DNA of 64,000 bases, taken from Bradyrhizobium icense. Its GTDB lineage: Bacteria; Pseudomonadota; Alphaproteobacteria; Rhizobiales; Xanthobacteraceae. The stretch spans positions 8,236,001 through 8,300,000 of the forward strand of contig NZ_CP016428.1 of the NCBI RefSeq assembly GCF_001693385.1, written 5' to 3'. Each line of letters begins with the position of its first letter. Within the stretch, counting starts at the first letter, position 1. A program made the position numbers and the translations under genes. Positions 36,573-45,920 of this stretch are shown here, one piece after another. Under the pieces are notes generated by a model. That model worked only from the letters and a program-made list of their open reading frames with translations. It had not been told where the DNA came from and made no database searches.

Positions 36573-38165
36573 ATGACCGACCATCCGCGCCGCGTGACCC
36601 GCGCCCTGTTGTCCGTTTCCGACAAGATCGGGCTGATCGAATTTGCGAAGGCGCTGGCGGGGCATGGCGTCGAACTGGTCTCGACCGGCGGCACGGCGAA
36701 GGCGATCGCGGCCGCGGGGCTGAAGGTCAAGGACGTCTCGGAGCTGACCGGCTTTCCCGAAATGATGGACGGCCGGGTCAAGACGCTGCATCCGAAGGTC
36801 CATGGCGGCCTGCTCGCGATCCGCGACAACAAGGAACATGCGGACGCTATGAAAGCGCACGGCATCGCGCCGATCGATCTGCTTGTCGTCAATCTCTATC
36901 CGTTCGAGGCGACCGTCGACAAAGGCGCCGGTTATGAAGACTGCATCGAGAATATCGACATTGGCGGGCCGGCGATGATCCGGGCGGCGGCGAAGAACCA
37001 CGACGATGTCGCCGTCGTCGTCGAGGCTCAGGATTATCCGGCCGTGCTCGACGAGCTCGCAGCCAACGCCGGCGCCACGACGCTGTCGCTGCGCCGCCGC
37101 CTCGCCGCCAAGGCCTATGCCCGCACCGCGGCCTACGATGCCGCGATCTCGAACTGGTTTGCCGCAGAGCTCAAGGACGATGCGCCGGATTTCCGCGGCT
37201 TCGGCGGCCGGCTGATCCAGTCGCTGCGCTACGGCGAGAACCCGCACCAGACCGCAGCGTTCTATGCGACGCCCGACAAGCGGCCCGGTGTCTCCACTGC
37301 GCGCCAGTTGCAGGGTAAGGAACTGTCCTACAACAACATCAACGACACCGACGCTGCTTACGAATGCGTCGGCGAGTTCGATCCGACGCGCACGGCGGCC
37401 TGCGTCATCGTCAAGCACGCCAATCCCTGCGGCGTTGCGGAGGGACCTGATCTCGTCACCGCCTATCGCCGCGCGCTCGCCTGCGACTCGACGTCAGCCT
37501 ATGGCGGCATCATCGCAGTCAACCGCACGCTCGATGCCGAGGCCGCGCGCGCCATCATCGGCATCTTCACCGAGGTGATCATCGCGCCCGACGCCACCGA
37601 AGAGGCGATCTCGATCATCGGCGGAAGGAAGAATTTGCGATTGCTGCTCGCGGGCGGTCTGCCCGACCCGCGCACGGTTGGGCTAACCGCCAAGACGGTC
37701 GCCGGCGGCCTCCTGGTGCAGAGCCGCGACAATGCCGTTGTCGAGGACATGGACATCAAGGTTGCGACCAGGCGCGCGCCGACCGATGCCGAGCTGCGCG
37801 ATCTCAAATTCGCTTTCCGCGTTGCCAAGCATGTCAAGTCGAACACCATCATCTATGCCAAGGATCTCGCTACCGTCGGCATCGGCGCCGGCCAGATGAG
37901 TCGGGTCGACTCCGCGCGCATCGCCGCCCGCAAGGCACAGGATGCCGCGGCCGAACTCAAGCTCGCCGAACCCTTGACCAGGGGCTCGGTCGTCGCGTCA
38001 GACGCGTTCTTCCCGTTCGCCGACGGCATGCTGGCCTGCATCGAAGCCGGCGCCACGGCCGTGATCCAGCCCGGCGGCTCGCTGCGCGACGAGGAAGTGA
38101 TCAAGGCCGCCGACGACCACGGCATCGCCATGGTGTTCACGGGCGTCAGGCATTTCCGGCACTGA
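36573..38165 (+). CDS. purH: Bifunctional AICAR formyltransferase / IMP cyclohydrolase
   Basis: PurH carries out the last two steps of purine synthesis, giving IMP. The 530-residue protein is of standard length. The N-terminal IMP cyclohydrolase domain (~8-200) has [45 protein letters not shown] and NLYPFEATV; the formyltransferase part has [42 protein letters not shown] (catalytic Lys-His) and DAFFPFADG. The ATG at 36573 follows CAGGA. It begins 106 bases after the heparinase-like gene. Confidence 0.96.
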   Translation: MTDHPRRVTRALLSVSDKIGLIEFAKALAGHGVELVSTGGTAKAIAAAGLKVKDVSELTGFPEMMDGRVKTLHPKVHGGLLAIRDNKEHADAMKAHGIAPIDLLVVNLYPFEATVDKGAGYEDCIENIDIGGPAMIRAAAKNHDDVAVVVEAQDYPAVLDELAANAGATTLSLRRRLAAKAYARTAAYDAAISNWFAAELKDDAPDFRGFGGRLIQSLRYGENPHQTAAFYATPDKRPGVSTARQLQGKELSYNNINDTDAAYECVGEFDPTRTAACVIVKHANPCGVAEGPDLVTAYRRALACDSTSAYGGIIAVNRTLDAEAARAIIGIFTEVIIAPDATEEAISIIGGRKNLRLLLAGGLPDPRTVGLTAKTVAGGLLVQSRDNAVVEDMDIKVATRRAPTDAELRDLKFAFRVAKHVKSNTIIYAKDLATVGIGAGQMSRVDSARIAARKAQDAAAELKLAEPLTRGSVVASDAFFPFADGMLACIEAGATAVIQPGGSLRDEEVIKAADDHGIAMVFTGVRHFRH

Positions 38166-38285
38166 TGTGCGTCGTCCCTGCGACCCGTCTATGCCGAAGG
38201 CTTCGCCGGGGTAGGAGCGAGGGGCGCCGAGCTTTAGCGAAGGCGCGCATTTGCGTTGTTGACGAAAGTCGTCTACCCGCCTGCG

Positions 38286-38345
38286 AAATAATTCAGGCCG
38301 CGGCGTATGGGTCCCTGGATCCCCGCCTTCGCGGGGATGACAGTA
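38286..38345. repeat. Dispersed repeat (family E) after purH
   Basis: A perfect hairpin ATCCCCGC-CTTC-GCGGGGAT lies at 38319-38338. The adjacent 24 bases at 38294-38317 are identical, in reverse complement, to 45940-45963, so the two loci carry the same element family. It lies between convergent purH and the MFS gene. Confidence 0.75.
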
Positions 38346-38405
38346 CGCGGCGCCGTAATGACACCGGATGCACGGGGCATCACAAGCACATGCCACTGCC
38401 CGCCC

Positions 38406-39791
38406 TCACTCCCGCACACGCGCCACCAGCGCAAGACCCGCGACGAAGAACACCACCAGCAGCGCCATGCCGGCCTTCTGGCTTGCGGTCACGGCGGTGA
38501 TCGCGCCGATCAGGAGCGGGCCGATGAACGACGTCACCTTGCCGGTCAGCGCGAACAATCCAAAATATTGCGCGATGCGATCCTTCGGCGCGAGACGGAT
38601 CAACAGCGAGCGCGACGCAGCCTGCAGCGGGCCGCCGGCCGCTCCGATCAGGCATCCGAGCACGAGATAGGCGCGCTCGGCGGCGCCGGAGAACAGCGCG
38701 CCGCCCGGAGCTGGTGGCGCGACCTTCACGAAAAGGATCGAATCCTTGTCGACCAGCAAGATCGCGGCAAGCGCAAGCAGCAGGATCGTGAGGCTGCCGG
38801 CGATGACCCGCTTGGGTCCGAGCCTGTCGTCGAGCTTGCCGCCGAGCCACGCGCCGAAGGTGCCCGCTATCGCCAGCAGAATCCCGAACGTCCCGATCTG
38901 GATCGTATGCCAGCCGAAGGTGCCGGCGGCGTAGATTCCGCCGAACGCAAACAGCGACACCAGCCCGTCGGTGTAGATCATGTTGGCGAGCAGGAATGTC
39001 GCGACCGATTTCTGCTTCGGCAATTCGCCGAGCGTCCGCTTGAGTCCTCTCAATCCTTCACGCAACGCCTCGCGGATCGGGCGCTTGGCCGGATAATCCG
39101 GTGTAAACAGGAACATCGGCGTCACGAAAACGATGAACCAGATGCCGGTCAAGGGACCGGTGATGCGATCGCCCTGGTGCGTGACTGGATCGAGACCGAA
39201 CAACGGCGCCAGGCCGAACAGTGTACGCCCGGTCTCGGGACTGGCCGCCAGAAAGCCGAGCACCAAGATGAGGCTGAGGATGCCGCCGATATAGCCGGTC
39301 GCCCATCCGGTGCCGGACAACCGCCCGATTCTGTCCGGCGGCACCAGCGTCGGCATCATCGCATTGTTGAAGACGGTGGCGAATTCGACACCGATGCTCG
39401 CAATCGCATAAGCCAACAGCAGGGCCGGGATGACGCTGGGGTCGCCCGGCTTTCCGAACCACATCAGGCAGGAGCCGATCACCAACAGCGACCCGAAGCC
39501 GGCGATCCACGGCTTGCGGCGGCCGCTGGCGTCGGCAATCGCGCCGAGCACCGGCGACAACAGTGCGATCATCAGGCCGGCGGCGGCGGTGGCGAATCCC
39601 CACAGCGCCTGTCCCCGCGCCGGATCCGGCGCGACGAAGTTCGCAAAATAGGGTGCGAATACAAAGGTGGTGATCAGCGTGAAATAAGGCTGCGCGGCCC
39701 AATCGAAGAAGATCCAGCTCACGACGGCGGCGCGGCGCGGATATGCCCGCGGAATCTCGGCGCCAACTGCCTCGGAAGCGATCACCGCCAT
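38406..39791 (-). CDS. MFS transporter, UMF1/Atg22-like family
   Basis: A 461-residue transporter with 12 predicted membrane segments. The opening VVSWIFFDWAAQPYFTLITTFVFAPYF and GALADASGRRKPWI-type loop (seen as VLGAIADASGRRKPW) are hallmarks of the UMF1/vacuole-effluxer-like MFS group, as is PTLVPPDRIGRLSGTGWATGYIGG. The substrate is unknown; amino acids have been suggested for eukaryotic Atg22. The ATG at 39791 has AGGAAA upstream; the open frame to 39902 is unlikely to be used. Divergent from ggt, whose product releases amino acids. Confidence 0.88.
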   Translation of the reverse strand: MAVIASEAVGAEIPRAYPRRAAVVSWIFFDWAAQPYFTLITTFVFAPYFANFVAPDPARGQALWGFATAAAGLMIALLSPVLGAIADASGRRKPWIAGFGSLLVIGSCLMWFGKPGDPSVIPALLLAYAIASIGVEFATVFNNAMMPTLVPPDRIGRLSGTGWATGYIGGILSLILVLGFLAASPETGRTLFGLAPLFGLDPVTHQGDRITGPLTGIWFIVFVTPMFLFTPDYPAKRPIREALREGLRGLKRTLGELPKQKSVATFLLANMIYTDGLVSLFAFGGIYAAGTFGWHTIQIGTFGILLAIAGTFGAWLGGKLDDRLGPKRVIAGSLTILLLALAAILLVDKDSILFVKVAPPAPGGALFSGAAERAYLVLGCLIGAAGGPLQAASRSLLIRLAPKDRIAQYFGLFALTGKVTSFIGPLLIGAITAVTASQKAGMALLVVFFVAGLALVARVRE

Positions 39792-39919
39792 GCCGGATAT
39801 TTCCTTCAAAAATCTCGCGAAGCGTTTTGCGTGCCTAAACCGAACCCATATAGCATGTGTCACCAACGCTGGCGCTGTTGCCCATGCGCCACACAGGCTC
39901 AAACTGCGGCGGATTTTCG

Positions 39920-41662
39920 ATGACTATCTTTCAAATCACCCGGCGCAAGGCGATTGCTGCAATCGTGTTGGCATTCGCCTGCGGCGCAACCGCTTTTGCG
40001 CAGGAGCGCCGCTTTTATTCGCCGCCGGACCTCTCCGCCATTCGTGCCGTTCCAGCCGAGCACGGCATGGTGGTCGCCCAGGAGAGGATCGCGGCGGAAG
40101 TCGGCGCCGACATCCTCCGGCAGGGCGGCAACGCGGTTGATGCCGCGGTCGCGACCGGCTTTGCGCTTGCCGTCACCTATCCACGCGCCGGAAATATCGG
40201 CGGCGGCGGCTTCATGGTGATCCATTCGGCCAGCCGCAACGAAGACGTCGCGATCGACTACCGCGAGACCGCACCGGCCGCGACCACCCGCGATATTTTT
40301 CTGGGACCGGATGGCAAGCCCCATGCCGACAGGTCGCGCAATTCCGCGCTCGGTATCGGCGTGCCCGGCACGGTGGCCGGATTGGCGCTGGCGCTGGAGA
40401 AGTACGGTTCCGGCCGCTTCACGCTCGCGCAAATCCTCAAGCCCGCCATCGAGCTGGCACGAGACGGTTTTGTGATCGCCGACGACACCGCCGACACGCT
40501 GCCGGACATGTATCGCCGGATGGCGCGCTGGCCGAACGCGGCCAAGGCGCTCTCCCGCGACGACGGCACGGCGCTGCGAGAGGGCGACCGTCTGGTTCAG
40601 TCCGATCTCGCGGCAACGCTGTCGGCGATTGCCGAGCAGGGGCCGCGCGGATTCTACCAGGGGCCGGTCGCCGAACGGCTGGCAAAAGCCGTCCGCGATG
40701 CCGGCGGCATCATGACGGCGGACGATCTCAAATCCTACGAGGCGGTGATCCGCAGTCCCGTGCGCGGCAATTATCGCGGCTACGATATCGTGTCGATGCC
40801 GCTGCCCTCGTCGGGCGGCACGGTGCTGTTGGAGACGCTGAACATTCTCGAAGGGTTTGCGATGGCCGACATGAAGCAGGGCTCGGCGCCCTCGTTGCAT
40901 GTCATGATCGAGGCGATGAAGCGTGCTTACGCCGACCGGGCGCGCTATCTCGGCGATCCCGCCTTCGTCAATGCGCCGGCGAATATCCTGATCGCGAAGG
41001 ACTACGCGGCAAAGCAACGCGCCAGCATCGACCTTGCGCGCGCTACGCCCGCCGATGCGTTGTCCGTGAGCTTGCCGCGCGAGGGCAGCAATACGACGCA
41101 TTATTCCGTCGTCGACTCCGGCGGCAATGCGGTCAGCAATACCTATACGCTGAATTTTTCTTATGGAGTCGGCCTCGTCGCCGATGGCACCGGCGTGCTG
41201 CTCAATAACGAACTCGACGACTTCACCGCAGCACCGGGTGCGGCAAACGCGTTCGGCCTGGTCGGCTTCGAAGCCAATTTGCCGGGCCCGGGCAAAAGGC
41301 CGCTTTCGTCGATGTCGCCTACCATCGTGCTGAAGGACGGCAAGCCGGTGCTGGTCACGGGTTCGCCGGGTGGTAGCCGCATCATTTCAGCCGTGCTGCA
41401 GGTCGTGGTCAACGTGCTCGACTACAAGATGGACGTCGCCGCCGCCGTGGCCGCGCCCCGGTTGCACCATCAATGGATGCCGGATGTGGTGCGCGTGGAG
41501 CGCGGCTTCCCGCAAGAAACGCTGGATGCGCTAAAGGAGAAGGGCCATCTGGTGATCGAGCCGCTCGGCCAGACCTCGGCCAATTCGATCGCCGTCACGC
41601 CCAGCGGCCTGCTCGGCGCCCCCGATCCGCGCACAAGAGGAGCGGCGGCGGTAGGGCATTAG
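39920..41662 (+). CDS. ggt: Gamma-glutamyltransferase
   Basis: A 580-residue periplasmic Ntn-hydrolase precursor that cleaves itself into two chains and breaks down glutathione. The signal peptide covers ~1-27 (ending ATAFAQ). Large-subunit motifs: GGNAVDAAVATGFALAVTYPRAGNIGGGGFM and DYRETAPAAT (substrate Arg). The cleavage site and catalytic nucleophile is Thr392 in NTTHYSVVD; later come NNELDDF, PGKRPLSSMSPTIV and GSPGGSRII. All key residues are present. It is followed after 50 bases by an SDR gene on the same strand. Confidence 0.95.
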   Translation: MTIFQITRRKAIAAIVLAFACGATAFAQERRFYSPPDLSAIRAVPAEHGMVVAQERIAAEVGADILRQGGNAVDAAVATGFALAVTYPRAGNIGGGGFMVIHSASRNEDVAIDYRETAPAATTRDIFLGPDGKPHADRSRNSALGIGVPGTVAGLALALEKYGSGRFTLAQILKPAIELARDGFVIADDTADTLPDMYRRMARWPNAAKALSRDDGTALREGDRLVQSDLAATLSAIAEQGPRGFYQGPVAERLAKAVRDAGGIMTADDLKSYEAVIRSPVRGNYRGYDIVSMPLPSSGGTVLLETLNILEGFAMADMKQGSAPSLHVMIEAMKRAYADRARYLGDPAFVNAPANILIAKDYAAKQRASIDLARATPADALSVSLPREGSNTTHYSVVDSGGNAVSNTYTLNFSYGVGLVADGTGVLLNNELDDFTAAPGAANAFGLVGFEANLPGPGKRPLSSMSPTIVLKDGKPVLVTGSPGGSRIISAVLQVVVNVLDYKMDVAAAVAAPRLHHQWMPDVVRVERGFPQETLDALKEKGHLVIEPLGQTSANSIAVTPSGLLGAPDPRTRGAAAVGH

Positions 41663-41712
41663 AGAACAGTGCGTCCCTTACGTGGTATCTTTCTTTCGCA
41701 GGAGATTTTCAG

Positions 41713-42609
41713 ATGACTTCCCTCAAAGGCAAGACGCTGTTCATCTCGGGCGCCAGCCGCGGCATTGGGCTGGCGATTGCGCTTCGCGCCGCGCGTGACG
41801 GCGCCAATGTCGCGATTGCGGCGAAGACCGCCGAGCCGCATCCGAAACTCCAGGGCACGATCCACACCGCGGCGGAAGAAATTCGCGCCGCCGGCGGCAA
41901 GGCGTTGCCGGTGCTGTGCGACATCCGCGACGAGGCGCAGGTGATCTCGGCGATCGAGCAGACCGTCGCCGAATTCGGCGGCATCGACATCTGCGTCAAC
42001 AACGCCAGCGCCATCAGCCTGACCAACTCGCAAGCAACCGACATGAAGCGGTTCGACCTGATGATGGGAATCAATACCCGCGGCACCTTCATGGTGTCGA
42101 AGTACTGCATTCCGCATTTGAAGAAGGCGGAAAACCCGCACATCCTGGTGCTGTCGCCGCCGCTCGACATGAAGACGAAATGGTTCGAGCATTCGACCGC
42201 CTATACGATGGCGAAGTTCGGCATGAGCATGTGCGTGCTGGGCTTGTCGGGTGAGCTGAAATCCGCAGGCGTCGCGGTCAATGCGCTGTGGCCGCGCACC
42301 ACGATCGCGACCGCCGCGGTCGGCAACCTGCTCGGCGGCGAAGCCATGATGCGCGCCAGCCGCACGCCCGAGATCATGGGCGATGCGGCTCACGCGATCC
42401 TGACCAGGCCGGCGCGGGAATTCACCGGACAGTTCTGCATCGACGACAAGGTGCTGTACGCCTCCGGTGTCAGGGATTTCGAGCGTTATCGCGTCGACCG
42501 TTCGGTGCCCTTGATGTCGGACTTCTTCGTTCCCGACGACGACGTGCCGCCGCCCGGCGTCACCGTGCAGGCGCTGCCCTCGGTCGGCGCGGCGCAGACA
42601 TCGCGCTAG
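41713..42609 (+). CDS. SDR family oxidoreductase (HSDL2-like)
   Basis: A 298-residue SDR from the ATG at 41713 with AGGAGA upstream. ISGASRGIGLAIALRAARDGANVAIAAKT is the cofactor motif, NNASAISLTNS replaces the common NNAG, and the catalytic Tyr/Lys lie in STAYTMAKFGM. The insertion HPKLQGTIHTAAEEI and the WPRTTIATAAV segment are typical of the HSDL2 subgroup, some of which carry a C-terminal sterol carrier domain; this one lacks it and ends in a Pro-rich tail. It may reduce a fatty-acyl substrate. Probably co-transcribed with ggt. Confidence 0.88.
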   Translation: MTSLKGKTLFISGASRGIGLAIALRAARDGANVAIAAKTAEPHPKLQGTIHTAAEEIRAAGGKALPVLCDIRDEAQVISAIEQTVAEFGGIDICVNNASAISLTNSQATDMKRFDLMMGINTRGTFMVSKYCIPHLKKAENPHILVLSPPLDMKTKWFEHSTAYTMAKFGMSMCVLGLSGELKSAGVAVNALWPRTTIATAAVGNLLGGEAMMRASRTPEIMGDAAHAILTRPAREFTGQFCIDDKVLYASGVRDFERYRVDRSVPLMSDFFVPDDDVPPPGVTVQALPSVGAAQTSR

Positions 42610-42677
42610 AGGAAAGCGGAGTATGTGAAGTTGCGAAAGTGGATTGTCATCGACGCGCCCCGGAATGACCGATGCGG

Positions 42678-43343
42678 CTAGCGTCCGACCACGTACGGCC
42701 CGCCCTTCTCAAGCGCACGCGCATAGGCCGGCCGCGCGTGGATGCGTTCGAGAAACGCCATCGCTTTGGGATGGCCCTGCTCCAGCCCGCCGCGTGCCGC
42801 AGCCGCTTCCAGCGGAAAGCTCATCTGGATATCGGCGGCGGTGAATTCATTGCCGGCGAACCATTCGCTCTTGCCGAGCTCGCTCTCCCAGTAATCCATG
42901 TGCTGCTTGAGCTGCGGGTTGACCAGGGTGGTCAGCGCCGTGTTGGAAACCTTGCGCACCAGCGGCCGCAACAACGCCGGCGCGCGCTTCGGCATCAAGG
43001 TGAACAACAGCTTCAGGAGCAGCGGCGACATCGCGGAGCCTTCCGCGTAGTGCAGCCAATAGGTGTAGCGCAGCCGCTCCGGCGTGTTCGGCGGCGGGAT
43101 CAGGCGGCCGTTGCCATAGGTGCCGATGACGTATTCGCAGATCGCGCCGGACTCGGCGATCGTGTTGCCGTTGTCGGTAATGACGGGCGATTTGCCGAGC
43201 CGGTGAATGGCGCGCAGCTCCTTCGGCGCGCGCATGTCCGGCTGGCGCTGATAGCGGACGATCTCGTAAGCGACGCCAAGCTCTTCGAGGAGCCAGAGCA
43301 CACGCTGGGAGCGTGAGTTGTTGAGATGATGAACCGTCAGCAT
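42678..43343 (-). CDS. Glutathione S-transferase family protein
   Basis: A 221-residue GST. The thioredoxin-like N-terminal domain (~1-80) has HLNNSRSQRVLWLLEELG with the likely activating Ser/Asn, KSPVITDNG, and TIAESGAICEY, the glutathione gamma-glutamyl-binding ES motif. The helical C-terminal domain spans ~90-215, with FAGNEFTAADIQMSF (the N-capping D). The ATG at 43343 follows GGGGGGAC. It may detoxify electrophiles with glutathione. It faces the DUF2239 gene across a short region with a pair of palindromic operators, suggesting shared control. Confidence 0.9.
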   Translation of the reverse strand: MLTVHHLNNSRSQRVLWLLEELGVAYEIVRYQRQPDMRAPKELRAIHRLGKSPVITDNGNTIAESGAICEYVIGTYGNGRLIPPPNTPERLRYTYWLHYAEGSAMSPLLLKLLFTLMPKRAPALLRPLVRKVSNTALTTLVNPQLKQHMDYWESELGKSEWFAGNEFTAADIQMSFPLEAAAARGGLEQGHPKAMAFLERIHARPAYARALEKGGPYVVGR

Positions 43344-43419
43344 GGCGTCCCCCCAAAGTTGGCGTGGCGTTGGTGCCAGCCAGAGGATGGAAAGTCGAGA
43401 CGGGCGAGCCAAGTCAAGA

Positions 43420-43464
43420 TATTTACCCGGGTGATATTGACAACAAAATTTATCCGGGTAAATA
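43420..43464. promoter_or_regulatory. Paired palindromic operators in the GST/DUF2239 divergent promoter
   Basis: TATTTACCCGG at 43420-43430 and its exact complement at 43454-43464 form 11-base arms. Each arm is also part of its own palindrome, of the type ATTTACCCGGGT / ATCCGGGTAAAT, so there are two related sites with centres about 33 bases apart. A perfect -35 (TTGACA, 43437-43442) and a TAAATA -10 (43459-43464) for DUF2239 lie within; the other arm overlaps a mirrored TAAATA pointing to the GST gene. Confidence 0.65.
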
Positions 43465-43493
43465 CATTGCGCCGAAAATCCAGAGTATCTCCA

Positions 43494-44102
43494 ATGGCTG
43501 ACAAGACCCGTCCCCTGTTCACAGCCTTCAACGGCCCGCAACGCCTGGCGGCAGGCCCGCTCGCCGAGGTCGCGCTGGCGGTGATGCAGGCGTCCCGCAG
43601 GCCTGCCGTGCTGCCGATCATCATATTCAGCGACGCGACCGGCCAGCCGATCGATCTCGACCTTCGCGGCACCGAACACGATGTCATTGCCCGCCTGCCT
43701 CAACCGGCCTCGCCTGGGCAAGTCGAAGCCGATGAGCCTGCGGCGGCGGAGCCGCGCGGACGAGGTCGGCCAAAACTCGGCGTGGTCGCGCGCGAGGTGA
43801 CGCTGTTGCCGCGCCATTGGGAATGGCTCGGAGCGCAGCCCGGCGGCGCGTCGGTAGCCTTGCGCAAGCTCGTCGACGAGGCGCGCCGCAACAATGGCGA
43901 TGCGGACCGTGCCCGCGCGGCAAGGGACGCCGCCTATCGCTTCATGTCCGTGATGGCCGGCAACCTTGCGGGCTTCGAGGAAGCCTCGCGGGCATTGTTC
44001 GCCGATGACCGGCGGTGCTTCGTCGGCCTCGTCGCCGGCTGGCCCGACGATATCCGCGACCACGTCGTCAAACTCGCCTTCAGCGATCGCGCCGAACCAT
44101 AG
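43494..44102 (+). CDS. DUF2239 protein with a ribbon-helix-helix-like segment
   Basis: A 202-residue protein of the uncharacterised DUF2239 family. Residues ~1-70 form a compact alpha/beta region (FTAFNGPQRLAAGPLAEVALAV; IIIFSDATGQPIDLDLRG). After an acidic/Pro linker and a basic GRGRPK patch, residues ~100-131 (REVTLLPRHWEWL then GAQPGGASVALRKLVDEARR) look like a ribbon-helix-helix DNA-binding unit: a strand, LP, an amphipathic helix, a Gly turn and a second helix. I infer that it is a regulator, possibly repressing its own gene and the facing GST through the paired operators upstream. No experiment is known to me that settles this. Confidence 0.72.
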   Translation: MADKTRPLFTAFNGPQRLAAGPLAEVALAVMQASRRPAVLPIIIFSDATGQPIDLDLRGTEHDVIARLPQPASPGQVEADEPAAAEPRGRGRPKLGVVAREVTLLPRHWEWLGAQPGGASVALRKLVDEARRNNGDADRARAARDAAYRFMSVMAGNLAGFEEASRALFADDRRCFVGLVAGWPDDIRDHVVKLAFSDRAEP

Positions 44103-44224
44103 GCGCAATCGCCCTCTAACCGATTTCGCCCGCCACGCCCTCCAGAATATTACGATCGTCATAGTGCTGTGGACGGACCGGCTACCTTGCGTCACAATGC
44201 GCCAAAACATCCGAGGAGACTGCC

Positions 44225-44830
44225 GTGGGCTCAAATCCGCAATTTCTGTTCGATTTCGGCAGCCCTAACGCCTTCCTCAGCCATGAAGCGATTCCGGCGA
44301 TCGAAAAGCGCACCGGCGTGAAGTTCGAGTATGTGCCGATCCTGCTCGGCGGCATTTTCAAGGCCACCAACAACAAGTCGCCTGCCGAAACGCTCGCCGG
44401 CATCAAGAACAAGCGCGAATTCTATGCGCTGGAAACCGAACGCTTCGTGAAGCGCTTCGGGGTCAAGCCCTACATCTGGAACCCGTTCTTCCCGGTCAAC
44501 ACGCTGAACCTGATGCGCGCGGCGGTGGCCGCGCAGCTCGAAGGTGTGTTCGAGAAATATGTCGATGCTGCCTTCCACCATATGTGGGTCGAGCCAAAGA
44601 AGATGGATGACCCCGACGTCGCTGCCAAGGCGCTGGCCTCGTCGGGCCTCGACGCCGCCAAGCTGCTGGCGCGCGCGCAGGATGCGGATGTAAAGGCCAG
44701 GCTGATCGAGAATACGCAAAACGCGGTCGACCGCGGCGCGTTCGGCTCGCCGACGTTCTTCGTCGGCAAGGAAATGTTCTTCGGCAAGGAGCAGCTTCGT
44801 GAAGTTGAGGAAATGATTTCGGGAAAGTAA
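44225..44830 (+). CDS. DsbA-family 2-hydroxychromene-2-carboxylate isomerase-like protein
   Basis: A 201-residue protein with a GTG start and CGAGGAG upstream. It has a thioredoxin-like fold with a helical insertion and resembles kappa-class GSTs and HCCA isomerases: FLFDFGSPNAFLSHEAIPAIEKRTG at the first strand-helix (catalytic Ser13 region), EYVPILLGGIFKATNN, and the cis-Pro loop GAFGSPTFFVGKEMFFGKEQL. No CxxC is present, as expected for this subgroup. It may isomerise or conjugate an aromatic-ring cleavage product using glutathione; the substrate is unknown. Confidence 0.9.
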   Translation: MGSNPQFLFDFGSPNAFLSHEAIPAIEKRTGVKFEYVPILLGGIFKATNNKSPAETLAGIKNKREFYALETERFVKRFGVKPYIWNPFFPVNTLNLMRAAVAAQLEGVFEKYVDAAFHHMWVEPKKMDDPDVAAKALASSGLDAAKLLARAQDADVKARLIENTQNAVDRGAFGSPTFFVGKEMFFGKEQLREVEEMISGK

Positions 44831-44868
44831 CGCCCCGATTCGACTGTTCGGCGAGAAGTGGTAAAGAA

Positions 44869-44947
44869 GCGAATGGTGAGTAGCGAGTAGCGAATAGTTG
44901 GGAGTCGATAGCAGCCGGCATCTTCCTGCTCGCTACTCGCCATTCGC
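44869..44947. repeat. Inverted repeat of the GCGAATGG family (family F), copy 1
   Basis: Arms of 19 bases at 44869-44887 and 44929-44947 match at 18 positions and contain the words GAGTAGCGA and GCGAATGG. A second member is at 53706-53765. It lies 33 bases before the panE-like gene. Confidence 0.7.
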
Positions 44948-44979
44948 CTTCCAAGACCAACAACAAAGGAAGTTGATCC

Positions 44980-45903
44980 ATGCGTATTCTCGTGGTCGGC
45001 GCCGGCGCCATCGGCGGCTATTTCGGGGGCAGGCTGCTTCAGGCAGGAAACGATGTGACGTTCCTGGTCCGGCCGAAGCGCGCTTCGGAACTCGCAAGCG
45101 CAGGTCTCGTCATCAAGAGCCCCGCCGGCGACGTGACGCTCGAGAAGCCGCCGACCGTACAGTCCGACAGACTCACCGAGACATTCGACGTCGTGCTGTT
45201 AAGCTGCAAGGCGTTCGACCTGGAGGATGCGATCAAGTCGTTTGCTCCTGCGGTCGGGCCGCAAACCGCGATCATCCCGCTGCTCAACGGCATGCTGCAC
45301 CTCAAGGTCCTGGACAAGAAATTCGGCGCCGACCGCGTGCTCGGCGGCCTCTGCGCCATCGCGGTGACGCTCAACGAGGCCCGCGAGGTGGTCCAGCTCG
45401 CGCCGATGCAGTCGCTCAATTTCGGCGAGCGCGACGGCTCGATGTCGGAGCGGGTGCGTGCGATTGCAAACGTGTTCGAGAGCGGCAAGTTCGGCGCCGC
45501 AGCCAGCGAACACATCATGCAGGACATGTGGGAGAAGTGGGTTTTCCTTGCTTCGCTTGCGGCCTCGACCTGCCTGATGCGCGCCTCGGTCGGCAACATC
45601 CTGGCGGTCGCCGGCGGCAAGGATTTTCTGCTCGGCATGCTCGACGAATGCAGCGCGATTGCAAAGGCGTCGGGCTATGAGCCGACCGGACCGTTCTTCC
45701 AGCGCACCAGCGGCCTGTTGACGACCGAGGGCTCGCCGATGACCGCCTCGATGTTCCGCGACGTCAAAGCAGGCCTGCCGGTCGAAGCCGATCACGTGAT
45801 CGGCGATCTCGTCGCGCGCGCCGACGCCGCCAAGATCCCGGTGCCGAAGCTACGCATCGCCTATACGCATCTGAAGGCATATGAGAAGCAGCGCTCAGCG
45901 TAG
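44980..45903 (+). CDS. 2-dehydropantoate 2-reductase family protein (ApbA/PanE)
   Basis: A 307-residue NADP-dependent ketopantoate reductase-like enzyme. MRILVVGAGAIGGYFGGRLLQAG is the cofactor motif; LLSCKAFDLEDAI and LLNGMLHLKVLDKKFG follow, with the conserved Lys in DMWEKWVFLASLAASTCLMR that binds the keto acid. The full family length and catalytic Lys are present. Genomes of this type carry several paralogues, and no pan genes are adjacent, so a role in pantothenate synthesis is not certain. AAGGAAG lies upstream of the ATG. Confidence 0.88.
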   Translation: MRILVVGAGAIGGYFGGRLLQAGNDVTFLVRPKRASELASAGLVIKSPAGDVTLEKPPTVQSDRLTETFDVVLLSCKAFDLEDAIKSFAPAVGPQTAIIPLLNGMLHLKVLDKKFGADRVLGGLCAIAVTLNEAREVVQLAPMQSLNFGERDGSMSERVRAIANVFESGKFGAAASEHIMQDMWEKWVFLASLAASTCLMRASVGNILAVAGGKDFLLGMLDECSAIAKASGYEPTGPFFQRTSGLLTTEGSPMTASMFRDVKAGLPVEADHVIGDLVARADAAKIPVPKLRIAYTHLKAYEKQRSA

Positions 45904-45920
45904 CCATCCCGACTTTATCT

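Noticed and set aside
38307..39923. Open frame of 538 codons opposite the UMF1-type MFS gene
   Set aside because: Antisense shadow; the transporter on the minus strand has 12 membrane segments and family motifs.
39791..41712. MFS gene, ggt and SDR as one glutathione-recycling cluster
   Set aside because: The MFS gene is on the other strand and its substrate is unknown; nearness of ggt alone does not support a pathway.
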